Made by a program: the position numbers and the translations under genes. The notes below the pieces were generated by a model that was given only the letters and a program-made list of their open reading frames with translations, was not told the origin of the DNA and searched no databases. From positions 1 through 64,000 of the forward strand of contig NZ_AOCG01000007.1 in assembly GCF_000525795.1 (NCBI RefSeq): a DNA stretch of 64,000 bases. The letters are read 5' to 3'. The number at the start of each line of letters is the position of its first letter. Position 1 is the first letter of the stretch. This stretch comes from Listeria aquatica FSL S10-1188. GTDB lineage: Bacteria > Bacillota > Bacilli > Lactobacillales > Listeriaceae. Shown piece after piece: positions 34,591-42,427 of this stretch.

Positions 34591-35269
34591 ATGGTAAAAG
34601 TGTATATCGTAGAAGATGATGTTGTGATTCGCGATACGATTCAGAAAACACTTAAAAAAGTGGGGCTTTGAAATCGGAGTCGTAAGCGATTTTAACAATA
34701 TTCTCAACGAATTTTTAGAATTTGAACCGCAACTTGTGATTTTGGACGTGAATTTGCCTTATTTTGATGGATTTTACTGGTGTAATCAAATTCGTGAGAT
34801 ATCGAATGTTCCGATTATTTTCCTTTCATCGCGAAATTCGCGGATGGACCAAATTATGGGAATGAATATGGGAGCGGATTACTACATTGAAAAACCGGTT
34901 GACTTAGATGTCTTAATGGCAAGAATAAATGCTTTGCTCAGAAGAACGTATTCGTATACAGAACTTGAGGAACCTAATGTTTTGGAATATCATAATGTAT
35001 TTTTGCACATTGATACCAATACGCTTTCTTATTTGGAAGAAAAAATTGAACTCACGAAAAATGAGTTTTTGATTTTATATGAATTGATGAAGCAAAAAGG
35101 AGCAATTGTGAGTCGGGATGAAATTATGCGTGTGCTTTGGGAAGATGAAAGCTTCGTTGATGATAACACGCTGACAGTCAATATCGTTCGGATTCGCAAA
35201 AAATTAGCAGAAATTGGCATCAAAGATTTTATCAAAACTAAAAAAGGACAAGGCTACATGATTGAGTAA
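34591..35269 (+). CDS. virR: response regulator VirR (frameshifted at poly-A)
   Basis: An OmpR/PhoB-family regulator: receiver domain with acidic VEDD at residues 7-10, phospho-acceptor Asp52 in VILDVNLP, Lys in EKPVD, then a winged-helix domain (ELTKNEFLILYELMKQKGAIVSRDE) in the second half. The frame breaks in the six-A run at 34654-34659; with one A removed it reads TLKKWGFEIGVV and the protein has 225 residues. In L. monocytogenes VirR controls envelope genes such as dltABCD and mprF. ATG 34591 follows ATGGAGGG. Confidence 0.93.
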
Positions 35270-35273
35270 AAGA

Positions 35274-35325
35274 AGGGAAGTGGGTTTTAAGAATGATTTC
35301 TTAAAGTCTAACTTCCTGTTTTTAT
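35274..35325 (+). terminator. possible attenuating hairpin after virR
   Basis: A long imperfect stem (GGGAAG with CTTCCT, and TTTTAAGAA with TTCTTAAAG) ends in four T. It may reduce read-through from virR into the next gene. Confidence 0.45.
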
Positions 35326-35341
35326 AAAAGGAGGGGCTTTT

Positions 35342-36226
35342 TTGAAAATTTTAGTTTTCGGGGGAACACGTTTTTTTGGTAAGCAACTTGTGAAACGGTT
35401 GATTGAAAGTGGGCACGAGGTGACAATTGCAACTCGTGGAAAAACGCGAGACCCCTTTCAAAATCAAGTGAAACGGGTGATTCTTGACCGAAGAAAGCGT
35501 GACGATTTATTCTTGCTTGCAGCATCAGAAACGTATGATGTGATTTATGACGATATTTGTTATTCACCACAAGACGCACTTTATGCTGTTAAGGCATTTC
35601 AAAAAAGCAAACCTCGGTTGATTTTTGTGTCAACGCTTGCCGTTTATCCGAATAAGGGAAGAGTGCTTACGGAAGCTGATTTTGATAGTGCGCATTATGA
35701 GATTGTAACGGGTGACCGTGACGATTTTGATTACGGGGAAGGAAAGAAACTGGCAGAAGCGGTTTATGCGCAGAAAGCGGAATTTCCTGTTTTATCTGTG
35801 CGTTTACCGGTTGTGTTAGGGAACGAAGATTATACGAAGCGGATGGAGTTTCATTTGAAGCGGATAGAAGCAGGTACGGAAATCGGGATTCAAAATGAAG
35901 CGGCCGAAATCGGATTCATTCATGCAGATGAAGCAGCTCGTTTTCTCGAGCGGGCAGGAACTGCAAGCGAGGCTACTGGGCCCATTAATGCGGCTTCAAA
36001 TGGCAGCATTACGCTTGGCGATTTGATGCAACTTTTTGCTGAGAAGCTTGGAAAGGAAGCGAAAATTGAAGCAGTCACAGAAGATGAGGATGAATCTCCT
36101 TATGATTTAGAGGATTCTTATTTTCTTTCGAATGACTATGCGAAATCACTTGGATTTCAGTTTGAATCGCTTTCTGACTGGTTGCCTAAACTGATAGAAA
36201 ATTACGTTCGCCAAAAAGACTATTAA
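35342..36226 (+). CDS. NAD-dependent epimerase/dehydratase family protein
   Basis: The 294-residue extended-SDR protein starts KILVFGGTRFFGKQL, with the nucleotide-binding GGTRFFG at residues 7-13. A Ser-Thr pair sits in FVSTLAVYPNKG, and YGEGKKLAE supplies the YxxxK catalytic pair. The substrate is unknown; members act on nucleotide sugars or RNA-binding relatives exist. TTG 35342 follows GGAGGGG. It lies between virR and virS, as I recall for lmo1744 in L. monocytogenes, but a direct link to signalling is not established. Confidence 0.87.
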   Translation: MKILVFGGTRFFGKQLVKRLIESGHEVTIATRGKTRDPFQNQVKRVILDRRKRDDLFLLAASETYDVIYDDICYSPQDALYAVKAFQKSKPRLIFVSTLAVYPNKGRVLTEADFDSAHYEIVTGDRDDFDYGEGKKLAEAVYAQKAEFPVLSVRLPVVLGNEDYTKRMEFHLKRIEAGTEIGIQNEAAEIGFIHADEAARFLERAGTASEATGPINAASNGSITLGDLMQLFAEKLGKEAKIEAVTEDEDESPYDLEDSYFLSNDYAKSLGFQFESLSDWLPKLIENYVRQKDY

Positions 36227-36246
36227 AAGAAAGAAGGAACAGGATT

Positions 36247-36717
36247 TTGCTAAGCTTTGAAGAGAAAAAGAAAAAATTATTACTCGTTTTACGGTACTCG
36301 AGGAAAAACCGGTTTCGATGAAGCGCTATAACTATCACTATCCAGCAAGTAAACGCGATAAAACGGTACTTGTAAAGCATCTTCATCCAAATGGCAATGG
36401 TTTTGTTTACGCGCCGTATCTAGAAGGGGAAGAAGTGCTTGATAAAGAAGGCTACGTGAATGTTTACGAGGCGACTGAAGATAAATTAATCCAGCTTATT
36501 GAGCAAGCGATCACTTACATGGATAGTGATGGCGAGGCTTATCAAGAAGGCGATACCTTCGTTTATCAAAATGATGCGGGTGAACTTTTAAAAACTTGTT
36601 TTTGAAAATAAGATGTGGATTGTGTATGCTTATGAAAATGTGGAAGCCGTCTTTAAATCACTGGATCAAGCGGAAAGCTACCTTGCTGATGAAGGCTTTT
36701 TTGAAGAACAGGAATAA
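36247..36717 (+). CDS. conserved hypothetical protein between virR and virS (two frameshifts)
   Basis: Corrected, this is a protein of about 156 residues. TTG 36247 starts MLSFEEKKKK; one A is missing from the run at 36271-36276, after which the frame continues IITRFTVLEEKPVSMKRYNYHYPASKRDK. One A is extra in the run at 36590-36594, after which it reads ELLKLVFENKMWIVYAYENVEAV and ends at 36717. Composition is acidic and soluble with repeated YxY and DxExY patterns. I know no function; it occupies the place of lmo1743. Uncorrected, only 36318-36605 is open. Confidence 0.75.
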
Positions 36718-36731
36718 AGGAGAGAAAAATT

Positions 36732-38468
36732 TTGGAAACAGTTACGAGCTTACGCGAACGGATCAATGTACTAAGTCATAAAGATCCTGCAGATGTCATT
36801 ATTAAAAATGGTCGAATTGTCAATGTTTTTACGGCGGAAATTATCGAAGCGGATATTGCGATAAAAAATGGTTACATAGCGGGAATTGGTGAATTCCATA
36901 AGGCAGAAAAAGTCATTGATGCAAAGGGTCATTATATTGTACCAGGATTTATTGATGCTCATGTTCACGTGGAAAGTGCGATGGTTCCGCCTAGTGAGAT
37001 GGCACGGGTTCTTCTTCCAAACGGGGTAACTACGATTGTAACTGACCCACATGAAATAGCTAATGTTGCCGGAGCAGCAGGGATTGATTATATGCTTGAA
37101 GAAGCAAAAGGCTCTCCTCTCGATATGTTTGTGATGCTGCCTTCTTCTGTACCAGCAACACCGTTTGAAAATAATGGAGCAACGCTTGATGCAGAAAGTT
37201 TACGAGCACTTTATAATCGAGAAAATGTGATTGGACTAGCAGAAGTTATGGATTTTCCTTCGGTTGCTTCTGGTGCGAAAGATATTTTACAGAAAATTAT
37301 CGATGCTAAAACCCATGGTGGCCGAATTGATGGGCACGGAGCGGGGCTTACTCGTGAAAATTTGAATAATTATTTAGCAGCTGGAATTCGGACAGACCAC
37401 GAAAGTACAACGGCTGAGGAAGCACTCGATCGGGTTCGTGCTGGCATGTTTGTCATGCTACGCGAAGGGACGGTAGCACGTGATTTGCTTGCAACATTAC
37501 CTGCTGTAAACGAAAAAAATTCGCATCGTTTTTGTTTCTGTACAGATGACAAACTGATTCCAGATCTAGTTTCTGAAGGCTCGATCAACTATAATGTGAA
37601 GCTAGCTATTCAAAATGGAGTTTCGCCAATCATGGCGATTCAAATGGCAACGATCAATGCGGCCGCGTGCCACAATCTCCTTTATCTCGGCGCTGTTGCG
37701 GCGGGATACCAAGCCGACCTCTTGTTTCTTGAAGAGCTTGAGACTGTTAAAATTACAAAAGTGATGAAGCGCGGGGAAGTGGTCGTCGCGGACGGTGAAC
37801 GGTTTGAAGCGGCTTTCCCGAAAAAAACGACAACTTTTACTTCACCGGAAATTCGCCATTCGCTGAAAGTTAGCGACTTGCGACTGAAACTTTTGAGCGA
37901 TCATGTTCGTGTGATCGGCATGCTACCTAATAGTTTATTTACTGAAAAACTCGAGGTGAAGCTTGACCGAGTTGACGGGGAGTTTGTGCCAGATTCGGCA
38001 CGTGACCTAGCCAAGATGGTTGTTGTGGAACGGCATAAGGGGACGGGAAACGTTGGGCTTGGGATCGTTTCAGGATTCGGGCTTACGCGCGGGGCGTTTG
38101 CGACTTCGGTTGCGCACGACTCACATAATATCGTTGCAGTTGGAATGAATGATTCTGATATTGAGCTTGCAGTCAAAGCTTTAACGGAAGCTCGTGGCGG
38201 AATCGTTGTTGTGGCAGATGGGAAAGTAGAGGAAATTCTGCCGCTTCGAATCGCGGGCTTACTCAGTGATCAACCGTTTGAAGAAGTAGCGCGCTGTCTC
38301 AAAAGTTTAGAAAAAGCTTTTGGAACCATTAGTTCTGCCAAGGGGTTTGATCCGTTCTTGACGCTATCATTTTTAACACTTCCAGTTATTCCTGAATATA
38401 AGCTCACCGATCAGGGGTTGTTTGATTTCGAAGCTTTTTCCTTTGTTCCGCTTGAAATTACTGAATAG
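36732..38468 (+). CDS. adeC: adenine deaminase AdeC
   Basis: AdeC converts adenine to hypoxanthine and ammonia for purine salvage. The 578-residue amidohydrolase shows the metal-binding GFIDAHVHVESAM near 77, TTIVTDPHEIANVAG, GHGAGL and the C-terminal adenine deaminase domain with GLTRGAFATSVAHDSHNIVAVG. TTG 36732 follows GGAGAG. It lies inside the VirR-VirS operon, probably read with them, although no functional link to envelope stress is known to me. Confidence 0.95.
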   Translation: METVTSLRERINVLSHKDPADVIIKNGRIVNVFTAEIIEADIAIKNGYIAGIGEFHKAEKVIDAKGHYIVPGFIDAHVHVESAMVPPSEMARVLLPNGVTTIVTDPHEIANVAGAAGIDYMLEEAKGSPLDMFVMLPSSVPATPFENNGATLDAESLRALYNRENVIGLAEVMDFPSVASGAKDILQKIIDAKTHGGRIDGHGAGLTRENLNNYLAAGIRTDHESTTAEEALDRVRAGMFVMLREGTVARDLLATLPAVNEKNSHRFCFCTDDKLIPDLVSEGSINYNVKLAIQNGVSPIMAIQMATINAAACHNLLYLGAVAAGYQADLLFLEELETVKITKVMKRGEVVVADGERFEAAFPKKTTTFTSPEIRHSLKVSDLRLKLLSDHVRVIGMLPNSLFTEKLEVKLDRVDGEFVPDSARDLAKMVVVERHKGTGNVGLGIVSGFGLTRGAFATSVAHDSHNIVAVGMNDSDIELAVKALTEARGGIVVVADGKVEEILPLRIAGLLSDQPFEEVARCLKSLEKAFGTISSAKGFDPFLTLSFLTLPVIPEYKLTDQGLFDFEAFSFVPLEITE

Positions 38469-38483
38469 AAAGGAGGGCTTGCT

Positions 38484-39524
38484 ATGACTTTTTGGCGGTA
38501 TGTCCGTGATAAGCGCTTTTTCATTTTGTTTTTTGCGGTTGTGATGTGTTTTATCGGACTACTTATTTATATCGATCCCAACAGCAAACTCACGATTGGG
38601 AACATCATTTATTTATATATATTCGTTTTCTTATTTTTAGTGGCCTATTTAATACTCGGCTATAGTTTTAAGTATCGTTACTGGAAAGAAATGAAGGATC
38701 TTGTTGATGGCGAAATTGAAGAAAATGTCATTGAGCTGTTACCGAAACCACGCACGAGTGAGCAAGCTTTCTTTAATGAACTGATGCGAAAAAAGCATCG
38801 AGAAGAGCAAAAGAAAGTGACCGCGCTTGTTGATAAACAGGAAGAATATCATGATTTTATTCTTTACTGGGTACACGAAGTGAAAACGCCACTTGTCGCC
38901 AGTAAAATGCTAATCAAAAATCCAGATTTGAATGATACGAAAACGATTTTTGAAAAAGTGGATGAAGAACTGGATCGTGTGGATCAGCTCGTCATGCAAG
39001 CTCTTTACTTCTCAAGGCTAGATACCTTTGCAAAAGACTACTTCATCCAAGAACAAAATCTTGGCACGATAGTCCGAGAAGCCATCAAGCGACATTCCAA
39101 ATTTTTTATTTCCGAACATAAACGCTTAGAACTAGATGAGGTCGATTTTGATGTTCGAACGGATAGCAAATGGCTAGGTTTTATACTGGATCAACTGCTT
39201 TCAAACGCGCTGAAATATACTGAAGAGGGCGGCGTGATTAAAATCTGGTGTGATAAGTCTTGCACGAGTACGACGCAACTTCATATTCGCGACAATGGGA
39301 GAGGGATTAATCCAGAAGACTTGCCGCGCGTCTTTGAGCAAGGCTTTACTGGTTCCACCGGTAGGCAAGAAAAAAAGGCAACGGGGATGGGTCTTTATTT
39401 GGCTAAACAAATGTCGAAAAAATTGGATCATGCACTTGAAATCCGTTCTGAAGAGGGTGTCTTTACAGAACTTATATTAACGTTTGAACAAAAAGATGAT
39501 TATTTGCTTGTTGCAAAAGAATGA
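38484..39524 (+). CDS. virS: sensor histidine kinase VirS
   Basis: An intramembrane-sensing kinase of the BceS group: two transmembrane helices (about residues 11-30 and 41-60) with almost no extracellular loop, then the dimerisation/phosphotransfer domain with His131 in YWVHEVKTPLVAS, and the ATPase domain with N-box LLSNALKYT, G1 DNGRGI, and G2 GMGLYLAKQ. It has 346 residues. Such kinases do not sense the drug themselves and depend on the adjacent BceAB-type transporter. ATG 38484 follows AAAGGAGG. Confidence 0.94.
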   Translation: MTFWRYVRDKRFFILFFAVVMCFIGLLIYIDPNSKLTIGNIIYLYIFVFLFLVAYLILGYSFKYRYWKEMKDLVDGEIEENVIELLPKPRTSEQAFFNELMRKKHREEQKKVTALVDKQEEYHDFILYWVHEVKTPLVASKMLIKNPDLNDTKTIFEKVDEELDRVDQLVMQALYFSRLDTFAKDYFIQEQNLGTIVREAIKRHSKFFISEHKRLELDEVDFDVRTDSKWLGFILDQLLSNALKYTEEGGVIKIWCDKSCTSTTQLHIRDNGRGINPEDLPRVFEQGFTGSTGRQEKKATGMGLYLAKQMSKKLDHALEIRSEEGVFTELILTFEQKDDYLLVAKE

Positions 39525-39528
39525 TAAA

Positions 39529-39567
39529 AACCAGTCCTTGTCTCTACTTGACGGGGTCTGGTTCTTT
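39529..39567 (+). terminator. weak terminator after virS
   Basis: AACCAG (39529-39534) pairs with CTGGTT (39558-39563) around an interior of partly paired bases. Only a short T-rich end follows. Confidence 0.45.
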
Positions 39568-39610
39568 GTTTACAATATGGAGAAAAACTAGCGAAGTGGA
39601 GGGATTTATT

Positions 39611-40711
39611 ATGACAGAGGAATTAATTGTTCGCGGTGCACCAGCAGAGTATGTATCAAGTGTAGGAGCTTGGGAGAAGCTTCCTGAACATTTGATGCGT
39701 AGGAAGCTGAACCGAATACTAGTGTTGCATGGACGTGCATCTTGGGAAGCTGTACGAAACCAATTTCCAGACTTATCAAACTTTGAAACGACATTTGTCG
39801 AATACGGCGGTCAAGTTACATATGAAGCAAGGGATGCTTTGAAGGAAAAAATGGAAGCCGAACAAATTGAAGCCATTGTTGCTGTTGGAGGCGGAAAGGT
39901 CTCTGATTTAGCCAAGGCAGCTGCTTTTGTTTCCCGCGTGCCTGTTATTATGCTCCCAACACTTGCCTCTACTTGTGCGGCTTATACGCCCCTTAGCGTG
40001 ATGTATACAGAAACGGGGGAGATGATCCAGTTTGATATTTTTCCTGTCAGTAATGCGCTTGTTTTGTTAGATCCAGCGATTATTTTAGACTCGCCTAAGG
40101 AGCTTCTCGTCGCTGGAATTGGGGATACGCTTGCGAAATGGTATGAGGCAGATGTTGTGATTGCTGAACTTCCCGAAAAAACGACGGCAATCGAAGTGGC
40201 CGCGTTTGCCGCGCGAAAATGTCGCGATGATTTGCTTCGCTTTAGTGAGGTGGCGCTTGCCGAGATGGAGCGGCATGAACTTGGGACAGCCTTTGTGAAA
40301 GTCGTTGAAACGAATATTATGCTTGCTGGAATGGTTGGCGGCTTTGGGGATAAATACGGTCGAACTGCCGGGGCACACTCTATTCATGATGCACTAACGC
40401 TTCTTGAAAAGTCGCACGATGTTTTGCACGGACTCAAAGTCGCTTACGGCATTTTGATCCAGCTTGTCATTGAAGAAAAGTTCGATGAGATTGACGCACT
40501 TTTGCCTTTTTACAAGAAACTAGGATTGCCTGCTTCTCTCACTGAATTAGGGCTTCTAGATATCACAGAAAATGAATTGCAGCAGGTAGCCGAGCGAGCA
40601 GCGCGAGATGGTGAGATGATTCATTTGATGCCGCAAACGGTGACACCAATTGTGGTTCGAGATGCTATGGATAAACTGGAACAGTATGTGCCAGCTATTA
40701 AGGTGCAATAA
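39611..40711 (+). CDS. iron-containing/glycerol dehydrogenase family protein
   Basis: The 366-residue protein is of the GldA-like group of iron-containing alcohol dehydrogenases. The NAD-binding motif VGGGKVSDLAKA is near residue 98, and the metal ligands are an Asp in GIGDTLAKW, His in AGAHSIHDAL and His in HDVLHGLKVAYG. The substrate is probably glycerol, dihydroxyacetone or a similar polyol; the exact one is unclear. ATG 39611 follows GTGGAGGG. An upstream open frame to 39521 overlaps virS and is not part of the gene. Confidence 0.88.
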   Translation: MTEELIVRGAPAEYVSSVGAWEKLPEHLMRRKLNRILVLHGRASWEAVRNQFPDLSNFETTFVEYGGQVTYEARDALKEKMEAEQIEAIVAVGGGKVSDLAKAAAFVSRVPVIMLPTLASTCAAYTPLSVMYTETGEMIQFDIFPVSNALVLLDPAIILDSPKELLVAGIGDTLAKWYEADVVIAELPEKTTAIEVAAFAARKCRDDLLRFSEVALAEMERHELGTAFVKVVETNIMLAGMVGGFGDKYGRTAGAHSIHDALTLLEKSHDVLHGLKVAYGILIQLVIEEKFDEIDALLPFYKKLGLPASLTELGLLDITENELQQVAERAARDGEMIHLMPQTVTPIVVRDAMDKLEQYVPAIKVQ

Positions 40712-40713
40712 AG

Positions 40714-41232
40714 ATGAAGATTCGTCCGGAAAAATATGTGGATAGAGCATCGATTAGAGCCTTGCTAGAAGATGCTTTTCCGAGTCCACTTGAAGCGAAT
40801 TTAGTGGAAAAATTGCGTGAAACGGAGGCTTATTTGCCGGAACTTGCGCTTGTCGCGGAGCTTGAATCAGGCGAAGTCGCTGGCTTTCTTTTACTTACGA
40901 AGGCAAGCATCGCACAAGAAAATCAAAATCAAGAGATTCTTGTGCTAGCCCCACTTGCTGTCTTAACCAGTAAAAAGCATCAGGGAATTGGCTCGAAGCT
41001 AGTTGAAGCAGGGATTACGTCTGCGAGGAAGGCTCGCTTTCCGGGGATTAGTGTTTTAGGTCATGCATCCTTTTATTCACGCTTTGGCTTTCAAAAAGCT
41101 AAGATTTATGGAATTGAAGCCCCGTTTCCTGTTGATGAGGAGCACTGGATGGTGCTTGGGTTTCCGGGGCAAAATCTCGAAGGGGTAGCCGGGAAATTGA
41201 TCTATCCGCAGCCATTTTTGGAGATGGAGTAA
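40714..41232 (+). CDS. GNAT family N-acetyltransferase (YhbS-like)
   Basis: The 172-residue protein has a GNAT core: LAVLTSKKHQGIGSKLVEAG is the acetyl-CoA binding motif (R/QxxGxG/A) near residues 84-103, followed by VLGHASFYSRFGF. This pattern is typical of YhbS-type enzymes of unknown substrate. It starts two bases after the dehydrogenase stop, so the two genes form a pair. Confidence 0.85.
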   Translation: MKIRPEKYVDRASIRALLEDAFPSPLEANLVEKLRETEAYLPELALVAELESGEVAGFLLLTKASIAQENQNQEILVLAPLAVLTSKKHQGIGSKLVEAGITSARKARFPGISVLGHASFYSRFGFQKAKIYGIEAPFPVDEEHWMVLGFPGQNLEGVAGKLIYPQPFLEME

Positions 41233-41264
41233 AGAGGCTTAGACATGAGGCAGACTAGCCAAAC

Positions 41265-41336
41265 TAAAAGAACAGAAATCGGTCAATGGAACCATTTGCA
41301 AAATGGAAATTTTGACGATTCTGTTCTTTTTTTTGT
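41265..41336. terminator. terminator between GNAT gene and gltC
   Basis: AAAAGAACAGAAATCG and CGATTCTGTTCTTTT pair with one bulged A, enclosing a smaller hairpin (CCATTT with AAATGG). The plus strand ends in a run of eight T; the minus strand has a shorter T tract. Confidence 0.75.
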
Positions 41337-41354
41337 TTTTATGTCTCAACCCAT

Positions 41355-42245
41355 TTACTTTTTGGAAAAGAAGTCGAGAATAAATTGATGAAATAAAGCT
41401 TCGGATGGAGCAAGTTTGCGTTTTTTGGTTTTGATGATGCCAACAGATCTGTGAAGTTCTGAGTCGGTGAAGGAAAGGCTCTTTGTATTTTTAAAAACGG
41501 CTCCGTCAAGAATCATTTCAGGCAGAATGCTAATGCCTAGTCCGGCACCAACAAGGCCTTGTATGGTATAGAAATCTTGGCTGCTGAAGGCCACTTCGGG
41601 CACAAAGCCTTTATTTTGGGCGGCATCTGTCACGATTTGATATAAATTAAAATCTTCAGGGTAAAGAATGAATTTTTCTTGTGCCAACTCTTTTAAAGAA
41701 ACGCAGGTTTTAGAAGCGAGTGGATGACTAGATGGAACAATGAGTTTCAGTTCTTCATCGAAAAAACGCGTGGACGTGAAGATATCGTTTTCAGCTTGAA
41801 GGGGGGAAAGAAAAGTCAAATCCAGTTCGCCAGAGCGAACCATCGCCACTAACTCTGCATTTGAGCCTTCGCGGAATTCATAGGTGATTTGCGGATATTT
41901 CTTTCGGAAGGCACTGATGACGGAAGGAAGGACACGCGGAGCTAGTGAATTAGGAAGTCCAAGCTGAACGGTTCCGATGTCAGGATTTGAATATTCCGTG
42001 ACAAGTGCTTCTGCCTTTTGAAGCTCATGCATGGCACGTTTTGTTTGCTCAAGAAAGCTTGCGCCGATAGAAGTTAAGCGCATATTTCGTCCGACGCGCT
42101 CAAATAAAGCTACGCCGAGTTCTTCTTCGAGTTTCATAATTTGACGACTAACGGCAGATTGGGCTACATGCAGATTGACCGAGGCTTGCGTCATGTGCTC
42201 CACACGGGCTACTTCCATAAAATATTTTAATTGACGTAGTTCCAT
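41355..42245 (-). CDS. gltC: LysR-family regulator GltC
   Basis: GltC activates glutamate synthase genes when 2-oxoglutarate is plentiful in Bacillus. The 296-residue protein has the N-terminal winged helix (MELRQLKYFMEVARVEHMTQAS with AQSAVSRQIMKLEEELG) and a type 2 periplasmic-binding-like effector domain. ATG on the minus strand at 42245 follows AGGAGC; a TTG six bases upstream is less likely. Divergent placement from gltB is the classical arrangement and allows one operator to control both. Confidence 0.9.
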   Translation of the reverse strand: MELRQLKYFMEVARVEHMTQASVNLHVAQSAVSRQIMKLEEELGVALFERVGRNMRLTSIGASFLEQTKRAMHELQKAEALVTEYSNPDIGTVQLGLPNSLAPRVLPSVISAFRKKYPQITYEFREGSNAELVAMVRSGELDLTFLSPLQAENDIFTSTRFFDEELKLIVPSSHPLASKTCVSLKELAQEKFILYPEDFNLYQIVTDAAQNKGFVPEVAFSSQDFYTIQGLVGAGLGISILPEMILDGAVFKNTKSLSFTDSELHRSVGIIKTKKRKLAPSEALFHQFILDFFSKK

Positions 42246-42274
42246 TTTCAAGCTCCTATCATTCTCAAAAAGAG

Positions 42275-42289
42275 ATAGTTTTATTCTAT
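42275..42289. promoter_or_regulatory. putative GltC box (T-N11-A dyad)
   Basis: ATAG-N7-CTAT at 42275-42289 is a LysR-type T-N11-A inverted repeat between the divergent gltC and gltB genes. It lies close to the gltC start, as expected for an autoregulated activator. Confidence 0.55.
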
Positions 42290-42427
42290 TATATATATTG
42301 TTTCGATAAATGAAAAGCGCTAAAATAGAAAATACCCCTTTTAAAGGATGATTTTTGATGAAGAGGGTTAAATTTTCTATTAATTTAGTTTATTCATATA
42401 AATGGAAGAAATGAAGGAGGAATTTCA

